From Sciurus carolinensis (Eukaryota; Chordata; Mammalia; Rodentia; Sciuridae), in assembly GCF_902686445.1 (NCBI RefSeq), contig NC_062229.1, positions 5,427,503-5,491,502 on the forward strand: 64,000 bases of DNA, in the 5' to 3' direction. Under the pieces are notes generated by a model. It saw only the letters and a list, made by a program, of their open reading frames with translations. It was not told the origin of the DNA and made no database searches. Below are positions 32,901-41,584 of this stretch, in pieces. A program made the position numbers and the translations under genes. Position 1 is the first letter of the stretch. Each line of letters begins with the position of its first letter.

Positions 32901-35900
32901 CCCTTGGTACTCAGGCTGCTGAAACTTCCTGGGCAATGAGCTGAACTCTGGTTCTGAGGAGGTCCTGGGGAGACTGCCCGGCTCTGCCTTAGGGGTCTTC
33001 TTGGAAAGTCCTTTGAATTCAGGCTGCTTTGACCTCTTGGGAAGCATACAGACTTCAGGTTCTGAGGAAGTCCTGGTAAGGTCACTGAACTCAGGCTTCA
33101 GGGGCTTCGTGGGGAGTTTACTTGGCTGAAGCTGTGGGGGCTTCTTGGGAAATGCACTGAGGCCTGGCTGCAGATAGTGGGGTTGGCTTTCACTGGACTC
33201 ACACTCCTTCAAGGGGGTCTTTTGAGGGACCTCTCTGAACTCAGGCTGTGTTAGGGACTTATGGAGGTCACCAGCCTGTAGTTGTGGGGGCTTCTTGGGC
33301 AAGGTACCAAGGTCAGGCTTTGGGGAGTAGAGTTGGGGCTCACTGGGCCCAGACTTTGAAGGGAGCAACTGAGGGACCTCAGTGAATTCAGGCTCTTGTG
33401 GTAGGGACTTCCTTGGGAGGCTACCAGCCTGAGGCTGTGGGGGCTTCCTGGGATGCACATTGAACTTGAACTCAGGCTGTGAGGGCTTCTTGGGAAACGT
33501 ATTGAACTCAGTCTGTAAAGGCTTGATGGATATCTCATTGGACTCAGGCTGCCAGAACTTCTTGGAGAATGTGCTGAGTTTGGGTTCTGTAGGGGGCTTG
33601 GCAGGGTTGCTGTGCTCTGCTTGTGGGGGCTTCTGGACAAGCGTGCTGGGCTCAGACTGCCAGACGTTCTGAGGAGCCTCACTGACCTCGGGTTGTAAGG
33701 GCTTCCTAGGAAATGGAGTGGCCTCAAGTTGTGGGAACTTCTTGGGAAGATCGGTGAACTCAGGTTTGGAGGGTTTATTGGGGAGATCAGTAAATGCTGG
33801 TTGCTGGGGCTTCTTGGGGAGATCAGTGAACTCAGGCTGCTGGGGCTTCTTGGGGAGATCAGTGAACTCGGGCTGCTGGGGCTTCTTGGGGAGATCAGTG
33901 AACTTGGGCTGCTGGGACTTCTGGGGGAGATCGGTGAACTCAGGTTGCTGGGGCTTCCTGGGGAGGTTAGTGAACTCAGGCTTCAAGGGCTTCTTGGGGA
34001 GATCAGCAAACTGGGACTGTGGAGGCCTTAAGGACCCTGCACTGATCTTCTGAGGGGCCTCAATGACCTCAGGCTGCAAGATCTTCTTGGGCTGCTCGCT
34101 TAGCTCAGGATGTGGAAATTTGTTCAGCAATTTGTTGAACTCTGGCTTCGGGGATTTTTTGGGGAGTTCATTAGGCTCTGATTGAGAGGCCTGGAACTTG
34201 GCTTGGAGGCTCCGGAAGTCCTGATGGCTCCCCTAGGGGACATGGAGTGTCAGGCAGGGACTCTTACACACAGAAGCATAATGAAGAGACAGACCTGGGT
34301 ACCCATGGACATGGCTGGGAACATGGTCAGTTGTAGACAAACCCATCATCACCATCCCCTTCCGTCAAGTCTCCTGTCCTGCCTCCCTCTTTCTTGACTT
34401 CAGACCTTGGGCCACTTTTCTTGACCAAGAACTGTCCTCCTGACCCCAGTCTCCTGAAAACTGCACCCTCCTTACTTGTCCACTTAGATATCTAATCTCA
34501 GCAGGACTGGAGCTGCTACTGATGCCTCTTCCACAGTCAGTGACCCCAACAGCCTCCCAGTCGGAGGTGCCTTCCCAGCATCCTCTACTCCCTCCCCCTC
34601 CCCCTCCCCATGTCCTCTCAGGTCTTTCTGTTCTCTTTCAAAATACATCCGGAATCCAACCACTTCTCACTGCCTCCGCCACGGTAACCCTAGTGGAGGA
34701 ACCTTCCCCCGCCTGCCCAGACTACTGTAACAGACTCCTCGCTGGTCTGCAGCCTCCAGCCTTATTCAGCTCTCCAACAGTAGCTGGAGGAAGGCTGCTA
34801 AAAAACTGCCCAATGATAATTCATCACCCCAGGAAGCGCAAGTGGCCTCCTGAAGGCCCAGAACGAACCAGCCTTGTCCCTCTCCCTTCCACCTCGGGAG
34901 CTCTGCCCTGCTCCTCATCTGGGACACCTCCCTCTATCATGATGGGGTCTCCTTTCTTTTCTCCAGGTCTGTATCCAATATCTTCTTTAAATTAGAGACG
35001 ACTTCCCTTTTAGTGCTCCCCATCGTCCCCAGCCCACATGACTGTTCATATCTACCACCACATATCAAACGATTTTACTACATAGGTTTTTAAAAACATG
35101 TCTTGGTCAGGTGCAGTGGTGCACACCTGTAATCCCAGTGGCTGGGGAGGCTGAGGCAGGAGGATCATGAGTTCAAAGCCAGCCTCAGCAAAAGTGAGGC
35201 GCCAAACAACTCGGTGAGACCCTGTCTCTAAATAAAATACAAAATAGATCTGGGGATGTGGCTCAGTGGTTGAGTTCCCCTGAGTTCAATCCCTGGTACC
35301 CACCCAAAAAAAAAAAAAAAAAAAAAAAAAAGGCCTTGACTGTGTTGTTTCTTGGTTTGTTGTTGTTTGGTGCTGGGGACTGAACCCAGGGTCTGGCAAT
35401 TACCCTGCCACTGAGCTCTATGCCTCAAGCACCATTGACTGAGTTTTTTTAATTTGCTTTTTGTTTCTCCAAATGCACACACACACTTAATTGCCCTCGC
35501 TCCTATAGTCTGTTCATTGCCGACCTCCCAGTGCCTGGCATATAGTAAGTGTTCAGTAAATATTTGCAGACAAAGAGTACACAGGGTCACAAAGACAGGC
35601 ATATACTCAGTCTGACCATCACTGACAGATGAGGAAGCAGATGTAGGAACTTAGCTCCCAGTCTCTGCCACCTGGACTGCCTGTCAGGGAGGTTCTGAGT
35701 AGACAGCCTCCATGAGGACGAGCAGGTAGGCTACCACCCACAGGCACCTGTTAGGCACATGTACCAACGGTCCCAGGTGCCCTTGAAGCTGACCCTGAAC
35801 CATGGGCCACAGACAACTTCCACAGATGGATAAGAAGGTCAAGCCTCCTCTGAGGGGACACTACCTTAGACCCCTAAACCTGTCTTCACCTGGGACCAAG

Positions 35901-36497
35901 GAGTTTGGGGGAGGGAAAGAGCAGAAGCATGTGACCCCTGCCTTCCCATGTGCCTCTCTTTCCTCATCCAGAGATCCAGGGAATTGGGAGTTCTCCTGGG
36001 AAAGATGGTAGTTTCTGCCTGGGCCCTGAAGTGCCTCTTTTGAAGCTCCCAACCTGGGTGGGTTGAGGCAAAGGGTCCTGGGTAAACCCAGGGATAGCTA
36101 AGTCAGGGTTAGCAGGTCACAACTTGAGTGACTGGTAATGGCAGGGGGCACAGAGTTTGTGACCCACTTAGTCACCCCACAGGAAGCTTCTGTCTTCATC
36201 CTGGCTGCATGTTCCCAGCTTGCTGCTGATGTTGATTGAGGGAGAGGGCAGTCATCCCAGGCAGTCCCACCCATTCCCTGTGCAGTTACAACTTTAGCCT
36301 GGACCGCAGGAGCCTGAACTGTGTCCTAGAGGTGTGCCATGGCTGCTTCCTGCCTCAACGCCTTGGTGTAGATGTTCCCATTTCCCAGCCCCTCTCTATC
36401 TCTCCACTTCCCTTGGGCATGCCCTCCAATTTCTACCTGCTGTACCCCTTGTTTCCAGGCCAGTATGGGCCTCTCCTGGGACTTGGGGACTCACCAT
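29186..36497 (-). CDS. PRAM1: PRAM1, PML-RARA-regulated adaptor molecule 1
   Basis: Myeloid intracellular adaptor of the FYB/ADAP family. It lacks enzymatic activity and links SKAP2-type partners to integrin and Fc-receptor signalling in neutrophils (family knowledge). Coding exons in transcript order: 36495-36497, 32561-34232, 32406-32472, 32253-32329, 30084-30141, 29859-29967, 29568-29730, 29455-29488, 29340-29374, 29186-29223. They total 2256 nt, or 751 residues plus TAG (29186-29188), and every phase fits. The N-terminus reads MGSHQDFRSLQAKFQ, as in the family. Next come about 500 residues of Pro/Lys-rich 12-residue-like repeats, an acidic Tyr motif (DPDEIYELYDD), and a helically extended SH3 domain (RKAEKAEREFRKKFKFEGEI ... 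GKYGYVPRTALLPL). The gene runs convergent to HNRNPM and tandem to ZNF414. It is probably expressed in myeloid cells. Confidence 0.95.
30084..32472 (-). CDS. PRAM1: PRAM1 linker exons with Tyr motif (IYELYDD)
   Basis: Three small exons (32406-32472, 32253-32329, 30084-30141) link the repeat exon to the SH3-like domain. The first uses the acceptor after ccacag, giving ALQRSCSSAGTHFLAQQPK. A second AG 8 nt downstream would shift the frame to a stop. The middle exon carries DPDEIYELYDD, a candidate phosphotyrosine/SH2 site. Its donor is the weak gtttgt. The third encodes DEVLSTQQATRRQSQDPEL. Confidence 0.88.
30594..30690 (+). repeat. Young ID SINE with near-intact tRNA-Ala-like body
   Basis: It has a clean A-box (tagctcagtcggtagag), a B-box (gggttcaatcc), the ending agcaccac and a long A-rich tail. 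It is the least diverged ID copy in the window, inside a PRAM1 intron. Confidence 0.88.
32561..34232 (-). CDS. PRAM1: PRAM1 large Pro/Lys-rich repeat exon
   Basis: A 1672-nt exon (557 codons plus one base) is open throughout. It starts at the acceptor tcccctag with GSHQDFRSLQAKFQASQ and ends in ...SFRRLSAAT before donor gtgagt. Nearly the whole exon is made of degenerate units of the form LPKKPxQPEFTD. These include a run of near-identical 36-nt copies and longer units containing RTSSEPE. Low-complexity proline motifs of this sort offer SH3 ligands (inference). A terminal conserved piece reads PGFGAAGTPRWRS and PPRRKPLPPVSSLG. Confidence 0.95.
33740..34020 (-). repeat. PRAM1: Coding 36-bp minisatellite in PRAM1
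   Basis: About seven tandem copies of a 36-bp unit encode the 12-residue unit PEFTDLPKKPQQ. Three central copies are nearly identical at DNA level, while the outer ones vary (PKFTDLP, PAFTDLP, PEFTNLP). The period of 36 preserves the frame. Such arrays often vary in length between individuals and species. Confidence 0.9.
34570..34990 (+). repeat. L2-like element in PRAM1 intron 1
   Basis: ctgcccagactactgtaaca, then gactcctcgctggtctgcag and gctgctaaaaaactgccc follow the usual L2 wording (cctggactactgcaa..ctcctaactggtctcc). Confidence 0.6.
35105..35435. repeat. B1-ID SINE (+) followed by ID SINE (-)
   Basis: The plus B1-ID (about 35105-35320) has gtaatcccagtggctgggga and a long A tail of about 25 nt. 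The reversed ID at about 35360-35432 has ggggactgaacccagggt. Confidence 0.85.
36495..36497 (-). CDS. PRAM1: PRAM1 start codon at the last three bases of exon 1
   Basis: On the minus strand gcaaccATG is followed directly by the donor gtgagtcc. Splicing to 34232 reads Met-Gly-Ser-His-Gln-Asp-Phe-Arg. The Kozak context (ACC before ATG, G after splicing) is good. A further in-frame codon 24 bases upstream, where I recall the human protein starts with Met-Ala-His-His, is GTG here, so this ATG is the likely start. Confidence 0.75.
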
Positions 36498-36549
36498 GGT
36501 TGCAGGCTTGTGATGGGCCACAGGGCAGTGGGCTCTGAGCTGAGTTGGT

Positions 36550-36580
36550 TGCCTTCAGGAAGTATCTGTGGCTTCTGTTC
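36550..36580 (-). promoter_or_regulatory. PRAM1: Candidate ETS/RUNX element upstream of PRAM1
   Basis: About 60 bp upstream of the PRAM1 ATG are an ETS/PU.1-type core (caggaagt, 36556-36563) and, 3 bp further on, tgtgg (RUNX-type core, 36567-36571), both read on the plus strand. PRAM1 is a myeloid gene, so PU.1/RUNX1 control is plausible. This rests on short motifs only. Confidence 0.3.
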
Positions 36581-36599
36581 TACAGGCCAGCACACAAAG

Positions 36600-39500
36600 A
36601 AGGTGGGGGCTGCTGTGAGGGTGGAGAGGACAGGAGGAAGGAAAGTGGGCGGGGACGGTCCTGGCCTCTCCCCAGATCCTTTGGGGCATTTATGTCTCCC
36701 CTTGAGTTAGTTCCTATCCTGCCTGCTGCTGTCCTTGAGATTAGTGCATTGGGCAACAGCATATCCCCAACACAGTCAATAGTTGTCACTATTTTCTTGT
36801 TGCTCTGCTGTCCCTAGTAACTCATACCACTTTCGTGTCCTGACTTCGGGACTTGAGTGCCAGGCCCTGGTGACCTGTCTCCAAAGAAACAAGCCAAGAC
36901 CAAATTCAACCAGGACTGGAGAGCCACAGGAGGGGGACATCTCAACATGGAGGGGTGGGTACGATTGGCTCTGGGACTTAGGAGGTCACTGGGGAAGTGG
37001 GGAGACCCAAGACATGGGAGCAATGTGGGGTGGTGAGGCCACATCTGCCTCCTCTTATTGCCTCACCCACCTTCCTCATTTCCACACTTTTCCTGCCACT
37101 CTCAGCAGGACTTCCCTGTTAGCATGACAGATGTACCACAGGCCAGGGCAGAGGGCTCAAGTAAGATGGAAATTTGGGAGTGGAGGGTGAGTGGTGTCAA
37201 AGATCTTGCCCCCAAAGAGGAAGGGAGTCTGAAGACACAGATTCCCTGTGACTGAAGGTAGTGGACAGAGTAGGAACTGTAAGACTGGATACAAGGGAAA
37301 CTGAAGGCAGTATGGCCCCGTGGAGTCTTGAGCAGAGGGGACAAAGGCAGGTAGGGGGTAGAGGCCTGCCCAGAACAGGGCGAGTCCCATCAGCAGGGCT
37401 TCATCCACTAAAAATCTGTGACCCTGGTCTCATAGATGAAGGGAGAAAACACCCACCAGAAGAGTGCAGAGCCCTGCACTCAGTTTGACCACATGTTGGA
37501 ACTGCCTGAGCAGTTTTCAAACAACCTCCTGGACATTCTGACGTAGCAGATCTGAGGTGAGGCCTGAGCAAGGGTTTTTATTTCAGACTCTGGCAGGTGA
37601 TTCCAATGCATGGCTAAATGAAATGTGCTGGTCCTCCCAGAATCGTCTGGAGTGCAGGTTCTGACCCAGGTGGTGGTGCCCAGGCTGCTGGTGCATACTT
37701 GAATGAACAGGGTGAGTTTTCCTGAGCTTATTTAAACCAGAGGGACCCTACAGAGACTAAGGGGGAGACTCCTCTTGCCTCATTTTCAGCAGGAGCTTTT
37801 TGTAGGTCATAGTGGGAAAGGACTCAGATTGGTTACTTTTTAAGTCTTCAAGAGCACTTGGGCAGGATTTGGAGGCCTCTGTGCCAGTACTTCCTGGATT
37901 CTGGCATCACAGTTCCCAGACAGGGGCCCTCATTTAAACAAGAGTCCCAGGAGGGCAAGGATGACCAGGTGTGGTTCCTCTCTGGGTCTCTAGGACATGA
38001 TGATTGTGGGGGAAAACTGGTAAAATATACGAGTATTGGCCAAGAACATACAGTAGGTGCACAATCAAGGCAAACTAAAACACTGAATGATAGCTGGGGA
38101 TTCCCTGGGCTCAGGGTTGGTCACTCAGTATGGACATCTCAAGCCAGGAACTTGCAATTTGGTGTCTGGGCAAGCCCCTTGCAGTTTACTGAGGCGCCAG
38201 TGGTTACGGTGCACAGGCTCCCACCATGGCCACCAGAGGGCGTGCCCCCCAACTTCCCTTTGTGTGTTTGACTCCTGCATTGTCATTCCTGAAGTGAGTG
38301 TGGGCCAGGGTCGGCCTGGAGGAGTGGGGTTTCTTTGGGGTGCAGCTGTGGAACTGTGCAGGGAGGAAGAGGAATGGAATGGGGATGTTCAGGACCACAG
38401 ACACACTCCACCTACCCCCGGGAGACCTCACCTTTTCTCTCAGCTCTAGCTGAGGATAACCCACCCGGTCAGCCATCTGCAGGTGGCAGAGCTGTTGCCA
38501 GACAATAGCTGGGCGGTGGAGGCGACTGGCTGGTCTCAGTGCAGTTAAGCTTCCTGGATCCGCTCAGCATGTTCAGGGTGAGCCTGTTGTCTCTGGTCAA
38601 GCTGGCACTGCTGGGCAGCTGTGCAGCCAGGTGCCTATCAGATCCGGACTGAGCTCTGAGCCAGCATTAATTCTCTCTGGAGTCATACTCCAGAGTATCA
38701 GCCAATCCCAGACTGACACTCCCAGTCACCTCCTGTTGGTAGAAGAGGACTCAAGCTTTCCGTGTCCCCAAGTTGAGCAGGCAGGGAATAACCTGTATGT
38801 CCTCAACTTGGCCAAAAGAGGTATGAAAGCTGTGGAATCCTAGAAGGGGCTCTAGGGACTGTAAGGCTTTCCAGGAGAGAAGACAATGGTTGCACTTGTA
38901 TTGGGAGGGTGGCAGTAGGGGTTGCAGGTGGTGTTGGAGTGGATAAAGTGGACAGTGGATGCTCCCTAGGCCTCAGGGCAGTTTCAGTGCTCCAAAAGGA
39001 GGTGTAGGCCACGTGAAACAGTGGTACCCATGGAGAGTCTGTTCCTCTCTGTGGCTCTGGGTCTGTGGCAGGGAAGTAGCATGGGATGGGACAGAAGACT
39101 TTCTCTGGTACCCTGGAGACTGGTTGGGAGCCTGGGGGAGAGGAGACATGGCTCTGTCCCTGGAGACGGAGGATGACCTGGGACTAGAGCCAGATCTTGG
39201 AGGGCATCTGGGGCCTTGGGAATGCAGGAACAGGAACTAAGGAGGGTGTCCTGTGGGCCTGCAGCCAGGGTTGTCCTGTCTGCGGTACCTAAGGCCAGCC
39301 TCCAGAGCAATAGAGAATCAGTGACTTGCCTGGAGGCAGGCTGCAGCCACCTGCAACTCGTAGCCTCTCCTCATCTTGTACAATGGGTTCCTTGACCCAG
39401 GCTCACTATCCTTCCAGTTCTTGACAGGATCCCCGGCAACGATGGAACTGGTGGCCTGAGGGATGTGGATCATTCAGCAGGCATTTCCCAAGCCTCTTCT

Positions 39501-41150
39501 CCACCTCAGCCCCCTTTAGTACAAGTCTTCAAAGCCTGAGCATCATGACACCCATTTTAGACTAGGAAAGTGAGGTCGAGTCTCCCCAGGGTAATACAGT
39601 CGTGGTTCCAAGGCTTCTGACTGAGAAAGGGGAAGTTCAGGGGATCTTAGAGCTCCAGTATCCCCTGGTGGCCTTTCATGACCCACATCTGATACCATCG
39701 TGGCAGGGTCCTTGGGGTGCTGGCACGGTTGATATGCAGCTTATGCTACCTGGCAGGCAGGCAGACAAGCACCTGGGTCTAGGTGGCTTGGTCATAAAAG
39801 GTACCTTGATCTCCTACCTGCCCCTTGCAGAAGCTGAAGGGCTTGTGAGCCTGGACTGTCTAACTCTAATGTGACATGGCAGCAGATAACTAGGTGCAGG
39901 TGTTTGAGTAGCTGCCCCAACTCATCTACCTGGGCTTCCACTTAGCTTGAGGTGGATGCACTGGGGGACATGGGTTCCAATGAGGGTGAGGATGGGGACT
40001 GAGGAATAAGTAGATGGCAAGGCTGTGAGGGAAGGGCAGGGCTTGGGAAACCCCACCCAGTGGGTGAATGATGTCTTGGCTGCAGATACCAGGATGAAGA
40101 GAACAATATGGATTCAGGGGATAAGTGGGAGGGAGTAAGAAAGTGGGACAAAATGGAGTGGGGTGTGGTGGGGGAGGTCCTTGGGTTCTTCCTCTTAGGA
40201 TGTCTCTGTTTGCAGAAGGATGAGGAAATAACCGAGTGTGGGCCTGGTAAGGGAGAGGTTCAAGATGGGGGCTTGTGGGCTATTGGAAGAGAAGGATCTT
40301 CGTTCAGAAGGTTATGGGGAGCTGTTGAAGGGTACTGGGCAGGGGAGGGGCATCCAGGGAAGAGACTGTTTGCAGAACAGGTCCCCAGGTAACAAGGGAT
40401 TGGTCCCCTATTGCCTGAGGAGTGGGAGAGTTATGGCCTGGGCTAGAGGCTGGAGAGAAGGGAGAGGAAGGCAGCGAGATGCAGAAGGTAAAATCAACCT
40501 CCAGGACTTCCCTACCCAGGAGACTTGGCTGGTCAGCTTCTGGACTGGAGCAGCACTGTGACCCTAGTCTGGGTTTTCCTGATGGGGCAGAGAACAGAGA
40601 TGGGGCAGGAGTGAAGAAGGAACGCAGGCTTCCTAGGGCTGGCCTTGACCCATCCATCTCCTCAGAGCAGGCACAGGACAGAAGCAGCAGCAGAGGGTCC
40701 TGCAGACAGCAAAGGTGACAAGGCCTGGGCCCCCATCCTGCCCCACCTTGGGGGCTCTAGCACAGCCTAACTTTAAAGCTTCTTCTCTCCTGGCCTCAAG
40801 ATCAGGGACTCTAGGAACTCTCAGGACTAGTATCTGAACCTGTCTTTCCAACTCCCAGGATACCTTAAGCAAATATATAAAAACCTGGAAAATTCCATCC
40901 CATCTGGTTTCTGGAAGTGGTGGGACAGGAAGTGGTGGGTACAGGCTGCCCTGCCTACCTCTGGATGGGGTGGTATGGAGATGGAGACCTGGGTCACTGT
41001 TGAGGTAAAGGGGTAGTTGACAACTGGGATTATGAAAAGAAGGGTCTTATATTTTGTGGAGCCACCCCGAAGTGTCCTTCAAAAGGTCTGAGAGCCCCAG
41101 GTCTGCTAGGTGCAGCTCAGCGCATCAGAGGGGCAAGGGACCCAGACACA
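36600..41150. other. Intergenic region between PRAM1 and ZNF414
   Basis: I see no gene here. The region includes the PRAM1 5' side, a MER5-like DNA transposon remnant near 37480-37660 and otherwise unique GC-moderate sequence. A second ETS-like site (acaggaagtgg) lies near 40925. The short ORFs show no recognisable domains. Regulatory function is possible but not shown by the sequence. Confidence 0.6.
37480..37665 (+). mobile_element. MER5-like DNA transposon remnant
   Basis: Wording such as caggtgattccaatgcatgg, preceded by ggtttttatttcagactctg, resembles the non-autonomous hAT element MER5A. It is diverged and not coding. Confidence 0.5.
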
Positions 41151-41175
41151 GCACAGGCTGGCTCATCGCGCCTCC

Positions 41176-41181
41176 TTTATT
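41176..41181 (-). terminator. ZNF414: ZNF414 poly(A) signal AATAAA
   Basis: TTTATT on the plus strand gives AATAAA on the minus strand, about 65 nt past the ZNF414 stop codon. This implies a very short 3' UTR. Confidence 0.85.
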
Positions 41182-41243
41182 GTTCCCCACTTAAAATTAC
41201 AAAAATCTCCATAACCCACCACCCACTCCCAAAGCAGCGGGAT

Positions 41244-41584
41244 TCAAAGAGGTGAGAAAACCGGAAGTTCCCCCTCTGACAGCAGCGGTGACACCTTAGT
41301 TGCAAGCGGGGTCGGGTCTGGTTGGGGCAGAGGAGGGGGCGCCTGAGCCTCGGCCTCGCCCCTAGCCTCTGGTTCCCCGCCCTCTCCACTCGCACATTCC
41401 TCCGCCTTACCCGCCGGGGCGTCGGGGCGTGGCAGCCCAGGCGCGGGGGCTGCGGGGCTGCTGGTGCGGTGATCCTGCAGATGCAGTGTCATGGCGGGCC
41501 GCGAGGCCGTGGAGAAGGTGCACTGCATGCACGAGTAGCGGCCGCGCGTGTGCTCCCACACGATGCGGCTCGGGGCCGCATGCC
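41244..41584 (-). CDS. ZNF414: ZNF414 terminal exon with last C2H2 finger
   Basis: The acceptor is gcctgcccgcag. The exon encodes HAAPSRIVWEHTRGRYSCMQ, the final finger (C-x2-C ... H-x3-H within YSCMQC and LHLQDH), and an Ala/Pro/Glu-rich tail ending PVFSPL-stop at 41244-41246. Confidence 0.93.

Noticed and set aside
33718..34053. Plus-strand ORFs with Gly/Leu-rich repeats opposite the PRAM1 repeat exon
   Set aside because: They are the mirror of the 36-bp coding minisatellite. The minus frame has the conserved PRAM1 product and correct splice sites.
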